In this document: piece by piece, positions 22,205 through 33,596 of the stretch
How positions within the stretch are numbered: the first letter of the stretch is position 1
Layout: the number at the start of each line of letters is the position of its first letter
Assembly (NCBI GenBank): GCA_018105865.1
Contig: CM030847.1
Location: 12,218,589 to 12,282,588 of the forward strand
Reading direction: 5' to 3'
Length of the DNA: 64,000 nt
Origin: Metaphire vulgaris
Taxonomy: Eukaryota; Annelida; Clitellata; Crassiclitellata; Megascolecidae
Notes under the pieces: model-generated
Databases searched by the model: none
Told to the model about the DNA's origin: nothing
The model's input: only the letters and a program-made list of their open reading frames with translations
Position numbers and translations under genes: made by a program

Positions 22205-23838
22205 CAGCTAATTTATCCAAACGCTATAACACGACTAAGGCCATAGGCAAGAGCGATTTACAATCAATCACAGTAAGATTTGCGAAACAAGTGCGATTTT
22301 AGCTTGGAAGCGAACGATTCAAAAGAAGTCGCTGCTGCAATCTCGTCAGGAAGGGCGTTCCACAGTAGCGGGTTCCCACTAGGGATGTGCGGGTATACCC
22401 GTACCCGCGGGTATACCCTACCCGTACCCGTACCCGCGGGTACGGGTAGGGTAGGGTACACATTTTACGGGTACGGGTCGGGTACGGGTACAGCGCTACG
22501 GGTACGGGTATAGCGGCTACGGGTACGGGTATACCCGTTTTACCCGAAAAGTTATATTTTCATTTCTCACTACTATAGCAAATTAGCAATGCAATAATAG
22601 AAAAATAATGTTGAGTAAAGTGTATTAGTATAACTTGTACATCGCGTTCAGTTTGTCAGACCGCATGCATTTTACTTACTGAAAACATAAAGGAAATACA
22701 GATGACGTAATCTGACATCTTCAGTAATAAATCTATAATCATAATGGCGTCCTCTGACTCCTCCAAGGACTCTTTGACCGAGAAAGTTCTTCTGGTAAAG
22801 TTTTGTAGTTTAACTTGAGCTCTAATGCCTGCTCATAGATAAATGATATCTACTAAATATTTTAAACAAGCCCATTCATGTCGGCTTAGGCTAGCTGACT
22901 GATTATCCTGATTTCTAAGTACTAGATCTGTCCTAATCTAAACATGCGTGCTATTTACAATGAATAGTTATCCCAATTTCGTAGCCCCAATTTCACTGTT
23001 GCCTCTCTATAGTCTCTAGGAACGGATACGGGTTCACGAGTCCATGTACAGGTCCTTGTAGTACTTGTACCCGTAAACGCACCCGCGGGTACGGGTCCAA
23101 AATTCCAAATCCAAAAAACTCCAAATTCCAACCAAAGTCGGTTACGGGTACGGGTACGGGTACGGGTACGGGTACGGGTACACAGCTTACGGGTACGGGT
23201 CGGGTACGGGTATAGCGCTAGCGGGTACGGGTAGGGTAGGGTAAAAAAGTTTTTCCACGGGTACGGGTAGGGTATGCATTTTGCTGTACCCGCACATCTC
23301 TAGTTCCCACGAGTTACCGATCTTTCACCCAGCACGGCCGTCTTAGAAGGAGGCGGAACCAGAAGGCGGACTCGTTTGCTGGAACGTAGCTGTCTCGCGG
23401 AAGCTGGACGGGTCGATCTGTGTATTAGCGCCGACAGATAGTCAGGGCAGGTGGTGTCGTTAAGGGCCCGATAAGTTAGCATACATCTCTTGTATGCGAT
23501 CCGCTCTGGTATCTTCAGCCAGTGTAGATTGTCTTTGAGCAGGGGAGTCACGTGTCCCCGCCACTTTGCTCCAAGGATCAACCTGGCCGCCGCGTTCATG
23601 ACTGATTGCAGCCGGTCAAGTTGACAGTCAGGGAGACCAAGAAGGATCCCGTTACAGTAATCGAGCTTTGATATCACAAGTGCACGAACCACTCGGATCG
23701 CTGCTGAGATCGGGATGTACTTTCGTATCTCTCTGATTCTACGGAGCTGACGGTGGCAGGCCCGGGACACGGCACTTACATGGCTCGCGAACGATAGGGT
23801 ACTGTCGAAGGTCACGCCCAGCAGCCGCACCTGGGTAG
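22141..23838 (-). pseudogene. LINE 'J' 3' copy inside the hAT, split by MITE 'D'
   Basis: Long clean minus frame 23830-23300 (MRLLGVTFDSTLSF, CHRQLRRIREIRKYIP, VISKLDYCNGILLGLP, GHVTPLLKDNLHWLKIPERI, YRALNDTTCPDYLSALI, LLVPPPSKTAVLGERSVTRG). It is interrupted by the hAT MITE at 22380-23302 and resumes as NPLLWNALPDEIAAATSFES, then KLKSHLFRKSY. The tail is (TTA)n on the plus strand at 22142-22203. Across the MITE the frame rejoins exactly once its 8-bp duplication is removed. 5'-truncated; better preserved than its outer sister copy. Confidence 0.88.
22380..23302. mobile_element. hAT-like MITE 'D', copy 2 (inverted)
   Basis: Ends TAGGGATGTGCGGGTA and (reverse complement) TAGAGATGTGCGGGTA. The 8-bp duplication GTTCCCAC is at 22372-22379 and 23303-23310. 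It is the inverted twin of 13405-14306, matching throughout including the unique centre (gactcctccaaggactctt, ctgactgattatcctgatt). Arms are GGGTAC-type repeats. Confidence 0.93.
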
Positions 23839-25008
23839 CATAGAATAACTAAACAAAGAATAGAATAGATAAATAAAGAATAACCAAAGAATTTCATTAC
23901 AATTTGGCCTACCGTTATTTGTTACAAATAAATATTAATCAGTCTTATTTAGATTATTCATATTCGTTAAGCCCCAGTTAGTTAAGACGTTGTCCACAGT
24001 TGGCCAAATCTAGTGAAGACCTCATATTTTTTGCCAGTACCGGTAAAATAGTTTCTGTTCTGTAACTTCTGTTATACTAAATTTGAAAACGCTTGAATAT
24101 CCGAAAAATTGATGCGTAACTGTATCTAATGTTCTGCTTTGGTTAAATGAGGGCCACGAGGCAAATAATAAGCATTATGTGACGTGTAACGTTTGCAAAT
24201 CATGTATTTCCGGTTTTACGCGAGTACTCGCTAAGCGACTCGAATCCTAAACTACTCGGTTAGCGCAGCCCTAGTGGCGAATGAACCGAAGGAATGTCTG
24301 CGATCACTGAGTCGGGCAGCGAATTCCATAGGAGGGGTTGCCTCGTGTGACGGACCTCTCTCCGAACTTTGCGGTCTTCGACGGAGGAGGGACGTAAAGT
24401 AGAGACCGCGTACTGGATCTCATCTGGAGTTGTCGGTCGGCGATCGTCCGTCTACGCACCAAGGTTGATAGATACTCCGGGCAGGTAGGGTCGTGGAGGG
24501 CCCGGAAGGTCAGCCAACACCGTTTGAAGACGATTCGCTCCGGGATTCGAAGCCAGTGGAGTAGTGGTGTCACGTGGTCCTGACTCCGAAGATCAGCCGG
24601 GCAGATGTGTTAACGACTGACTGCAGACGGGCCAGCTGGTGGTCGGGGAGACCCAGGAGGATGCTATTACAGTAGTCCATTCGCGATAGGACGAGAGAGC
24701 TTACGAGGAGTATCGCAGCCGCTGTCGGTATATAGCGGCGGATCTCCCTGATCTTTCGCAGCTGATTAAAGCACGCCCGAGTTACGTTGGTCAGGTGGCC
24801 CGCGAACGATAACCTGTCGTCCAGGAGGACACCAAGGAGTCGCACCTCAGTGGAGACAGCAATCTCGATATCGCCAAACGAGAACGATCTGCGACATATC
24901 TGGTGCTTTCTCCTGAGGGTGCTGACCCAGAGAAGCTCGGTCTTTCCGGGATTCAGTGCCAGACGGTTGGCAACTTATATCAAGTTATATGTTTTTATCA
25001 TTAATAAG

Positions 25009-26145
25009 CTACTTGGGAATGCCAAATGTTGACACGCGTTCAGTAGTACGTTGGATGAATTCCTTAGCTATATCGAGTAGTGATAGCTTTTTCGCTTCTG
25101 ATTTATGCACGTACAGCATGAGCAAGTTTGTGAGCCTTCTTTGTGTCATCGTAGCTCGCATGTAGTTTTTCGTCCTGCGTAGAGAACTGAACGATCTTTC
25201 AGCTGTAGCAGCTGAAGCAGGAACAGTGAGCAAAAGCATTAAGAGACGTATAATTTGGTCGAAGAGCAGACGGAAACACTCGCTCTGGCCCACTGCAGTA
25301 ATGATTGAAGAAACACTCGTTCCAGAACCAGAGTTACATGATTGATTCAGGGCTGATGATAACATAACAAGCTGAGCATGCAGCTTTTCAGTATCGAAAT
25401 CATCCTGGTGGACTCCAAGCCTTTGCTTCAACTCTTCAAGTGGCATTGTGCGTCCATCTGCTGCAGAAAGCAGAATGGTTTCTAGTTTTCCTAGTTGAGA
25501 TAAACCTGCATGTGAGTTACAAAATCGTCTTTCCAATTCTTTCGTTTCCCGATCAATAACTGCGAAATACTCCTTTCGGAGATTTGTGATGGCGTCAATT
25601 TGCGCTGATGCTGTAGGCGCGTCAGAGCTCTCGTATCTTTTTGGTGCCTTTTTTGCTCTCGGCACAAGCGGTGGACTCAGATGAAGCTTCTTGGCCAATT
25701 CGTCAGCCTTTTGGTACACTGTGTCAAAAGCTGCATCGCTGCGCATGTCTGACAGAGTACTTTTCAAAACACCAACCGACTGAATGGCAGAAGTAGCGGC
25801 AAATCCAGGCTTCTGAAGAGCTCTGGCAAGACTCTCACAGGGTCCAAAAATTTTAATTGACACCAGCAGACCAAAGATCGTCTCAAATTTGTCAAGAACA
25901 CGCGGATACCCCCTTGCTTCAGCACGTCGTGCATCTTCAAGCACTTTCTTGTCTTTCACAAGGATCTCAAGAGTAGTTTGTATGGAGCCATAATTTTCCA
26001 GAAACCTAATCATTGCTGCCACTCTCACACACCAACGAGTTGTACATAGTGGTAGCAAATGCAAAGCCTGTCCTGTTAATTTGCCAGCATCAGTCTCATC
26101 ACCATTTTCAAGACATGGGCGACGAACAATATCTGACAAAGACAC
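25009..26145 (-). pseudogene. hAT transposase, ZMYM/DUF4371-like, N-terminally truncated
   Basis: An uninterrupted minus-strand frame of about 378 residues. It begins without an ATG, consistent with 5' truncation. LPLCTTRWCVRVAAMIRFLE (residues about 31-50) is the conserved TRW region of DUF4371-type transposases. The C-terminal part has LLTVPASAATAERSFSSLRR, NYMRATMTQRRLTNLLML, the hAT dimerisation domain. The usual TTF/zinc-finger N-terminus and the first catalytic acidic region (about 300-400 residues) are missing, and only about 320 bases remain between it and the element end. It belongs to the 11675-26468 hAT and lies close to that element's right terminus. It cannot be catalytically complete. 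A domesticated host gene is unlikely because the frame sits inside terminal repeats. Confidence 0.88.
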
Positions 26146-26550
26146 AGCGGCCAGTGCAAAGAAAGGATAAAACCATAGACTTAACTAAAGAAATTGATCA
26201 TTCGTACATCGTTGGTTGTCAGACACGCCCATTTTCTGTTGGAAAGTGGTAAACAAGTTTGGCAAAGACAACATGCAACTTCAATTTCTGTTCAAATAGG
26301 TTACTTGCGCTATTTAACTACAGTGTAATTCGACTTGAAATTTCCTAAGAGGATGTGGGGGCAATTGCCCCCATGAATAAAATTGTGTGGGGGCAACTGC
26401 CCCCATTGCCCCATGGCTCCGACGCCCCTGGGCACGGGCCCCCTGCCCCCATGGTGGAGCCGCCACTGTTTCTCAGGTGGTCCGCAAAAAAATTTTGACA
26501 CTCAAAAGTGGTCCGCGAGACAAAGGGGTCTGAGAACCACTGCTCTACAT

Positions 26551-26580
26551 TGAATAATAATAATAATAATAATAATAAAG
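26551..26580 (+). repeat. (AAT)n tail of the LINE-A copy
   Basis: tgaataataataataat follows the right-hand CTCTACAT duplication. It is the continuation of the LINE 3' end broken off at 11480. The related copy at 43112 ends the same way. Confidence 0.8.
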
Positions 26581-28382
26581 GGTTAAACCAGCAATTGAAT
26601 TGAACGTTGCACGTAATGTGTGGAGCAACATGGAATAATAAGATTAATAAGATCAATAATGAATACCTAAGCTGTTTTTGTCAAATGAGCAATGATGTTG
26701 TAATGTAATAATAATGTAATGTTGATGTTGCAACAGTAATACAACTGTACTAAAATGACATCCAGCATCCCATTTTAATTCATTCAATGTCTGACAAAGA
26801 TGTCATCAAGACAGACACCTAGAATAATTTTGTAGTCCAGACATTTGAGTCTCAAGCAAACTGTAGCAAGTCAGCAGCTAGAAAGACATGAATGAGTACC
26901 TCCTCCTGTAACTGAAAAAAATGGGAAGAACTGGCATAAGCAAACAGACTAAAATGACAAGAGCTGAATGAAATATATAAATACATATTTGAATTATGTG
27001 ACTTGATAGTACTACAAATGATATTGAATGCCTAGATTAGAAAATGATTAAGCAGCTATAGTTTGTACCAATTGTGCTCTTGTGCAAATGTGGAAGAAAC
27101 GTTTACAGACTTAGTGAAGCCAGCAATATGCAGTCACCTCATAATCTGATTCTGGTCCATGTCAATTTTTGATAAAGCAAAAACGTTCAAGTATTGTAGC
27201 ATAAGCAGGACATTGTTGGTTTAACACATAATTATACTTTCCAGCATCAAAAAACAATCCCTTAACTTCTGCAACATTTATTTTCTGACATAAAATTATG
27301 TTCAATATTTCAACTTATATTATTTCAAAGAAGTGAATTGCTCCCATCATTCATGGGTCTAGGTTAATAAATTCACACCAGAGTTAATTAGAAATCTGAC
27401 TTATGCACTAAAAAATTTTGTGCCCTTTAAGCACTGGCAGGTGATTACCGGTAGTGTGTTGGAATGAAAATAGTACTTGACAAAGTTGACACTGCTTTTC
27501 ATAAAAGCCTGTAGAAAAATTAATGAAATTAAATTAATTAACTCTGAAACTATGTTTTTGTTATTTCAAGCATTTGTATTACTTCACTTATTAATGATTG
27601 CAGGAATGGTACGGTACTATTCTGCCTTTGACTTTATTTAATAAGAGTTACCTTTCATTAATACAATAGAACAAGTTATTTGAGGCATAGATGTGGCCTG
27701 TTCAACACAAATTCTGCAAGTCAGTTGAAGTAGATTATAAATGTTCAATAATTAATAATCATAACATTTATGAACCATGTTCAGTTCTTCCTATTATAGC
27801 AACATTTGCTGTTGCATTTGTTCTTCATGAATCTGACTTGCCACTATTCATTCGAGTAACGGCAACATTCAGAAGTCCACATGGCTGCTTATGCTTTGAC
27901 CAGTGAGAAACCTGACACTTTCTAAAACATAACACAGCAAATAAGTCATTAAATACCGTATTTGCACAATTATTACCTGTAAACGTATATAACCCACATA
28001 CGTATATAACCTGCGGAAAATTATGAATTATACTCCAATGCATAAGCTGCACACACATATAACAAGCATGTGCTAGTCTTCAGGTAAAAACGCCTAAAAG
28101 ACCCTAAAATTATATGTTTCATATCTATTTCTGAAAAATTAACCACTAAAGCTATGGCTCCATAAGTGGATATGTTACCGGGATATATCTCTGTACGAGT
28201 CCATTACAGTGTCCCTGCACAGAACGCAATTGATCTAAGATAAAAAGTAGCCACGCCTATATTAATTGTAAAGACGGCGGACGACAGGATGGTTGTAGTT
28301 GGGGTCCTGATATGCGTTTTAAAAGCTGTGTTTTTGATTGGAAAGAAGTGTTACAAGCGTGACAATTTTCTATCAGACCATG
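26581..28382. other. AT-rich stretch, no gene seen
   Basis: No repeat family with clear ends and no coding signal. taccggta-type words occur, as elsewhere in the window. Around 27950-28050 the repeated phrase acgtatataacc suggests a decayed small element. Confidence 0.5.
28140..28205. repeat. Short repeat 'CTCCATAAGGGGATAT', copy 1
   Basis: aagctatggctccataag, then gtggatatgttaccgg, then gatatatctc, tacgagtccattaca. Related copies are at 29026-29095 and 30097-30162, all in direct orientation within 2 kb. The core can form a ggggatat...atatcccc hairpin. Class unknown. Confidence 0.6.
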
Positions 28383-28870
28383 CTGTTTCAGAATCAATCA
28401 ATCGTGTCAATTTAGTATAGCACGGTAAACATGGCGAGAGCTAAAGTCAAGTGCGCTTTACAATCAGCTAAAAGAGATGTTGAATAGATGAGTTTTCAGT
28501 TTCTTCGCAAACATATCAGAGGAGGTCGCATTGGTTACCGCATCTGGTAACATATTACATAAGATGGGGTTACCGCATGTGACAGACCTTTCCCCAAATA
28601 AAGCGGTCTTTGATGGGGGAGGGACCACTAGTAGAGTCCGTCTGCTTGGTTGCAGCTCGTAAGACTTAGCAGCAGGTACTGGCCTATGAATGAGCTCCTT
28701 GATGTAGTGAGGGCATGTATGGTCATGAAGCGTCCAGAACGTTAACAGGAAAGTTATTATTTTGCAACAAATTTTAATGTTGCATAACAATTCGAGCTGA
28801 TGCAAGACCTTGCAGTCAATTGGGCGATGACCAATTAACCTGGAAGCTGATTGGTTGAACGGCAAAGATA
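28383..28870 (-). pseudogene. CR1-like LINE C-terminal scrap (minus)
   Basis: The minus frame reads TFWTLHDHTCPHYIKELIHR, LLVVPPPSKTALFGERSV, NPILCNMLPDAVTNATSSDM, KLKTHLFNISF. This is the same tail region as LINE-J (LRxL.VPPPSKTA, WNxLP, LKxHLF). The 3' end has agtgcgctttacaatc. 5'-truncated and carrying shifts. Family J or a close relative. Confidence 0.75.
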
Positions 28871-30164
28871 TCTGGCCAAATTATCCGCTTGAAAGTGCAA
28901 ATGCATTTGCTCAGGTATATCCGGGTGACATTTTTTGTCCCCCAAAATATTTTGATGATATATTTTAAAGTGGAGCCCCCATCGATTAATGCCAGTGTAC
29001 CATTTATGCAGATATTAAAGCTTAAAGCTGCAGCTCCATAAGGGGATATTTCCACTAGATAGCTACCAGGACAATATCCGTGTAAATGGTTTGGATGTGG
29101 CTATTGACACTTTTTGAAATCCATTGCGTATCATTAGAGGGTTAATTTTTTCCCAGCATCGAGTACCCATGTGAACACTTCCCTGATTGCATGCTTTTAT
29201 AACACATGGGCTGAATTTTAGTGCATGTCCCTTCCCCTCCTGTAACTTAAATATGAGCCTGGGTCCCCCATAACAATTAGTGGTTATGTGCTCCATCTAG
29301 AAATGCTGGACTAAGAACAAAGACATAACAAATACGCCATCAGTTAAAACCGGTTAGAGCCAGAAAAGATCTGCAAAACCAAAGAAGTATGGGGCATTGA
29401 ACGTCATTTGGCGAATTGCTTTCTTCTTCCCTTGATGCCTGCACATGGTCTCAATGTGCGACAGTCTGCTTTCAGAAGGCTTTGATCACTCGTGGATGAC
29501 AGACTTTTAAGACGCTTCTCCCTCTTTTAGCATCTTTTAAACAGCATTATAAAATGTTCCTTACCAATTCCTAGTTTATAGTACCTAGTGCTTCTCCTTT
29601 TCATTGTTCATGCCTTTGTCCAGTATTCAGTGTTCTGATTTAATCTAGGTTTTGATTTAATCTAGGTTTGTAGTTTAATTTGAATGCATTCATGACTAAT
29701 TATAATTTTGTCTAGTTTGTCTGGCCATTCCTAACACTGTGCTCATGACTTCATGTATTCGATAAATGGCAGCAGTTACTTTATAATTGTGGCGTATCTA
29801 TGAGATAATAATTATTTTATGTGCAGCAACCTCTTATATCAACTCCCTCTTATATTGCCATGGTCCATGAAAATAGGCATATTATTATCCAAATTATAGA
29901 AAAGTAAGCTATTTTCTTCTCATAAATGGATAGAATAAATATTTTTGAGTTGAATAGTAGTTTTGATGTGGTAGGATTAGTTAAAATATATCTTATGTTG
30001 TAAACCATACAGCAATTGGCAAAAATTTCTTTTCCGCACGACCATGCATTTTCATATAAATAATTCCTGGCAAGAATTTTACAGAATTACCCTGGCAAAG
30101 CTATGGCTCCATAAGGGGATATGTTACTGAGATATATCCCCATACAAGTCCATTACATTGTTCG
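28871..30164. other. AT-rich stretch, no gene; short repeats
   Basis: Holds copies 2 (about 29026-29095) and 3 (about 30097-30162) of the ctccataaggggatat repeat. Nothing else is recognisable. Frames at 29063-29296 have no domain. Confidence 0.45.
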
Positions 30165-30303
30165 ATGGAAGGCCTAGACAGGTTTTGGCATCTCCAAGAC
30201 CCTGCTAGATCGCATTAAAGAACTTCATGCCAGCACCACAGGCCAGATCCACCTTGGCAACCCTCTCTCTGGAAAATTCTGCATCACCTCTGAAGTCAGA
30301 CAG

Positions 30304-33300
30304 CAGGGTGGATTTGATTTAAATCAAATGATTAAAATCAACGATTTAAATCGATTTAAATCGTGATTTAAATCGACAATACAAATCATGATTTAAATCA
30401 TGGTTTAAGTAAAAAAGTATTAAAATAACAAAATTTAATTGTACATAAATTTATTGTGCTAGATATTTTCCTCCTATGACGTCCTGTCATTTTCATAACT
30501 CATTATTCTTTCACTAGGTGGCAGGCCTGCAGTAGAACTGATTTTTTAAAGTTGCTAAGTCTTACTGTACTCCTAGTAGTAGTACATTATTATACTAACT
30601 ATTTCTTTATAATCATTCACTTTTGTATTGTGGGTTTTGCATTCATTCTTCTTATGAAAAATCACACAATTGTTCTGTTCATTTTAATAATAATAAAACA
30701 CCAACAAGAATTGCACAATAATTATTAGCCACTGAATCGTTACACTACATTGACTTATTGCAAGTTTTGTCATTTGCAAGTTCTGTTTGGTAGAGGTCTG
30801 CCTCGGTTCATCCAGGTGAAAAGTTGTTAATAAGGTATGTACTTTTGTGTAGCTCGGTCTTGAGTGAGCGGTGTATGGACTAAGACCTAGCTAATCTAGC
30901 TTACTGAAAGCCACAGATAACCATGATCCTGTGTCGTGAAATCAGACTGTTATTTTATATTGCTAGCTCTGTTTAAAATTAATAAATAATACTAAATAAA
31001 AACTAATAAGTATTAAGCAATTGTATAAGTTTGGACAAGAATTTCAACAAATTTCAGATTTTCATTTTGTGATACAATATAATGTAATAATTTTTTGAAA
31101 ATTTTGTTTTGTAGATTTATTTTAATGATGTCAGCTGCTGGGCGAAAACGAGATCCAATTTGGACTTGTTTCAAGGAATTACCTGCTGGTGGGAAAAAGG
31201 GTGTAGGATGTAGAGCAAAGTGCAAAGACTGTGGCTTAGAAATGCAAGGTCTTGTAGTCCGTATGAAGGCTCACAGAGCTAAGTGTGTTGGCAAATCTGA
31301 TGAAGGTACCTCAGACTCAGAGTCATTGCAGCCACCTGAAAATGCAACTGATACATCCGAGTCACAGCAGACTATAAATGATTTTGATGATAACTCTGTG
31401 AATCCAGGGGCTGGTGGCCCTGGTCCCAGTGAGTCTGTCAAAAGTGCCAAAATTCGCCGTTTGGATAGTTTTTTGACAAAAACAACAAAATCGGAAAAGG
31501 ATATATTTGATGAACAAATTGCCAAGTTTATATATGTAACGAATTCATCATTCAGGCTTGTCGAACACGAAGAATTTATTCGTATGATTCAGCTTTTCCG
31601 ACCTGGCTACAACCCTCCCAGTCGACTTGATATTAGTGGAAAGTTGTTAGATGCTGTACACACAAAGTCTCTTGAAAGTTGTAAGGGAAAGCTAAAAGAC
31701 AAAACAGTATGCATGAGCCTTGATGGCTGGAGCAATGTCCACAATGAGCCAGTCATTTGTGCCACTGTGACAACGCCAGAATCTGACATATTTCTTGTCG
31801 ATACAGTTGACACATCTGGTCATGCTCACACTGCTGATTATCTTGTTCAAGTCGCAGTCAATTCCATTAAAACATGTGAAAAGCAGTTTGGTTGCTCTGT
31901 GCGCAGTTTTGTCACAGATAATGCAGCCAATGTTGCAAAAATGCGTGAAGTTCTAGAGCAGAGAGAAGACGTTGATGTTATTACATATGGCTGTTCAGCT
32001 CACCTGATGAATCTACTTGCAAAAGATTTCGAGATTCCAAATATTAAAGAGCAAGTTGTGCAAGTGGTTAAGTATTTCCGCAACAATCATTTTGCAGCTG
32101 CAGCCTACAAAGCAAACGGTGCACTGAGATTGATAATGCCACAAGAAGCCACAAGAATGATGGAATACTATGGCGATTGCCTGGAATCATATATTAAGCA
32201 CTGGCCAATACTGCTGACCATTTGTGAACAGAACCGTGACAAAATTGAAACCAACATTGTCAATATTGTTAATAATCTTGGTGTTAAGAGAAGTGCAGAG
32301 GAGCTTCTTCAGCGACTGAAGCCTATTGCTGTTGCACTGGATAAAGTTCAACGAGACAGTTGTACCATCGCAGACACAGTTGACATTTGGAAAACACTTG
32401 AAACGGATCTGGCTCTTGTACTAACTCGAGACACAAAGCTGCGGCAGAAATTTAAAAAACGTTCCCAACAGGCATTGTCATCACATCACTTCTTAGCAAA
32501 TTTAATGCATCCACGGTACAGGGGACAGTTGTTAACTGACGAAGAACATGAAATTGCAATGGAGTTGGCTTCAACACATCATGACATGATTGTTCCAAGT
32601 TTGATAAACTTGAAGGCACAGGCATCACCCTTTCTTACATACATGTTTGCAGACAAAGTTATTCAATCGGTTCAGCCCGTTGATTGGTGGGTGTCTCATG
32701 GTAATCGATTAGATCCAGACACAATTTCTGTTGCAAAACAGTTACTGACAGCCACAGGTTCATCCGCTGGTGTGGAGAGTGTTTTCATCTTTTGGGTTGG
32801 TTCATTCTAAACTTCGTAATCGTCTTGGAATTGAAAAAGCCGCAAAACTGGTGTTTCTCTTCAAGATGCTGAACAGAAAGCCACTGGATATTGATGAACA
32901 TGATGATGGCTATGATGACAATAACTGATTGTCGAATGATTCCCATGCTGACATCATAAACAGTTGACTGACATCTTTTAATTTTTTACAGTATTATACG
33001 AAAAGTCGAAAACAGTATAAGGGTTAGATGTCTGTCAGCAACTTTGGTGTCAGATTGTTGACTTACAGCCGTAATAACATGTAGTATTAATGTAGTAGTA
33101 GTGATGTAACGATATGCTTTAACGCGTGAATGAACACAGTAATTTGAATGATTCGGATTAATTCCTATGATGACATCATACACATTCTATTTTTATTTTT
33201 TAACAGTATTATATAGTATTAGTATTAATTGTCTGCATTCTGCAACCAACTTTGTTGTCAAATTGATGACTTATAATGTGCAGTACAGTGGCAGTAGTGA

Positions 33301-33596
33301 ATCTAGTGATGTAGTACTTTTATGTTTCATGTGATTCTATTGTCGTTTTGTTTTATGGTGCAATAATTACTATTGAACATCTAAGCCTTGTTAGATGGCA
33401 GGCCTGCTAGATTGTTTACACAATTACAGTTGTAGTACTAATATAATACATTGAAATTTTGACCAACACAAAAAGAATTTAAGTCAAATTTAATATTAAT
33501 CATGATGTCCGATTTAAATCAAAAACATCAGATTTTAATCAAAAAAATCGGATTTTTTGATTTTTATTAAAAAAATCGCGATTTATATCCACCCTG
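30304..33596 (+). mobile_element. hAT transposon with near-complete transposase
   Basis: Ends CAGGGTGGATTTGATTT and (reverse complement) CAGGGTGGATATAAATC. The 8-bp duplication TCAGACAG is at 30296-30303 and 33597-33604. The subterminal regions are rich in atttaaatc words. The transposase occupies the centre. Length 3.3 kb and one coding region fit an autonomous hAT. The target was a LINE frame. Confidence 0.95.
31125..32927 (+). pseudogene. hAT transposase (BED finger), one frameshift
   Basis: Starts at the ATG at 31125 (MMSAAGRKRDPIW). Residues about 1-50 form a BED-type zinc finger with a CKDCGLE...KAHRAKC arrangement. The middle has VCMSLDGWSNVHNEPVI (first catalytic Asp region), FVTDNAANVAKM (second) and YGCSAHLMNLLAKD, typical of the DUF659-like hAT core. 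LGVKRSAEELLQRLKPIAVA and SSHHFLANLMHPRYRG follow. The C-terminal dimerisation domain begins ATGSSAGVES, then the frame shifts near 32785 and stops at 32808. The plus-one frame continues with SKLRNRLGIEKAAKLVFLFK to about 32927. A single-base slip in a T run would explain it. The sequence upstream ends in a tttgtag that could be a splice acceptor, so an upstream exon is possible. Confidence 0.9.

Larger units (their letters stand above)
22056..24273. mobile_element. hAT-like element (TAGGGCTGCGC ends)
   Basis: Perfect 11-base ends TAGGGCTGCGC / GCGCAGCCCTA. The 8-bp duplication GTGGCGAA is at 22048-22055 and 24274-24281. The subterminal parts are rich in gagtactcg / actcgag. The interior is mostly another LINE-J copy (22141-23838). 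Non-autonomous: no transposase seen. Confidence 0.9.
21935..24970 (-). pseudogene. CR1-like LINE 'J' (minus), split by a hAT
   Basis: From right to left the minus strand reads ALNPGKTELLWVSTLRR, VRLLGVLLDDRLSFAGHL, CFNQLRKIREIRRYIP, SRMDYCNSILLGLPDHQL, WLRIPERIVFKRCWLTFRAL, LLYVPPPSKTAKFGERS, then the 3' untranslated part to about 21940 with tatatagcgc. Frame breaks occur near 24570 and 24300, so it is dead. The hAT at 22056-24273 sits in its 3' region. The right border lies next to the hAT transposase end (about 24970). The same family provides the copies at 22141-23838, 49455-50165 and 59945-63735. Confidence 0.85.
11675..26468 (-). mobile_element. hAT element with truncated transposase and many insertions
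   Basis: Starts CATTGGCGGCTCTA and ends TGGAGCCGCCACTG. The 8-bp duplication TTTCTCAG is at 11667-11674 and 26469-26476. The transposase lies near the right end on the minus strand (25009-26145). The right subterminal region has gggggcaattgccccc palindromic phrases. Its present length of 14.8 kb is inflated by repeat G/I, Mutator-like, hAT, TA-target, Tc1-like and LINE insertions. Which internal segments are original is not fully resolvable. Confidence 0.85.
11481..26542. mobile_element. Small hAT MITE split by a 14.8-kb hAT
   Basis: Ends CAGCGGTTCTCAATC and (reverse complement) CAGTGGTTCTCAGAC with repeated gtggtccgcgag subterminal words. The 8-bp duplication CTCTACAT lies at 11473-11480 and 26543-26550. 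The DNA outside is continuous LINE 3' end. The element itself is only about 260 bp (11481-11674 plus 26477-26542). Everything between belongs to an insertion at its TTTCTCAG site. Confidence 0.9.

Noticed and set aside
25009..26145. Host ZMYM-like gene
   Set aside because: The frame sits next to the terminus of the hAT that contains it, and its N-terminal half is missing.
31125..32927. Host BED-finger gene (domesticated transposase)
   Set aside because: It lies within hAT terminal repeats with a perfect 8-bp duplication and has a frameshift, so it is an ordinary transposon gene.
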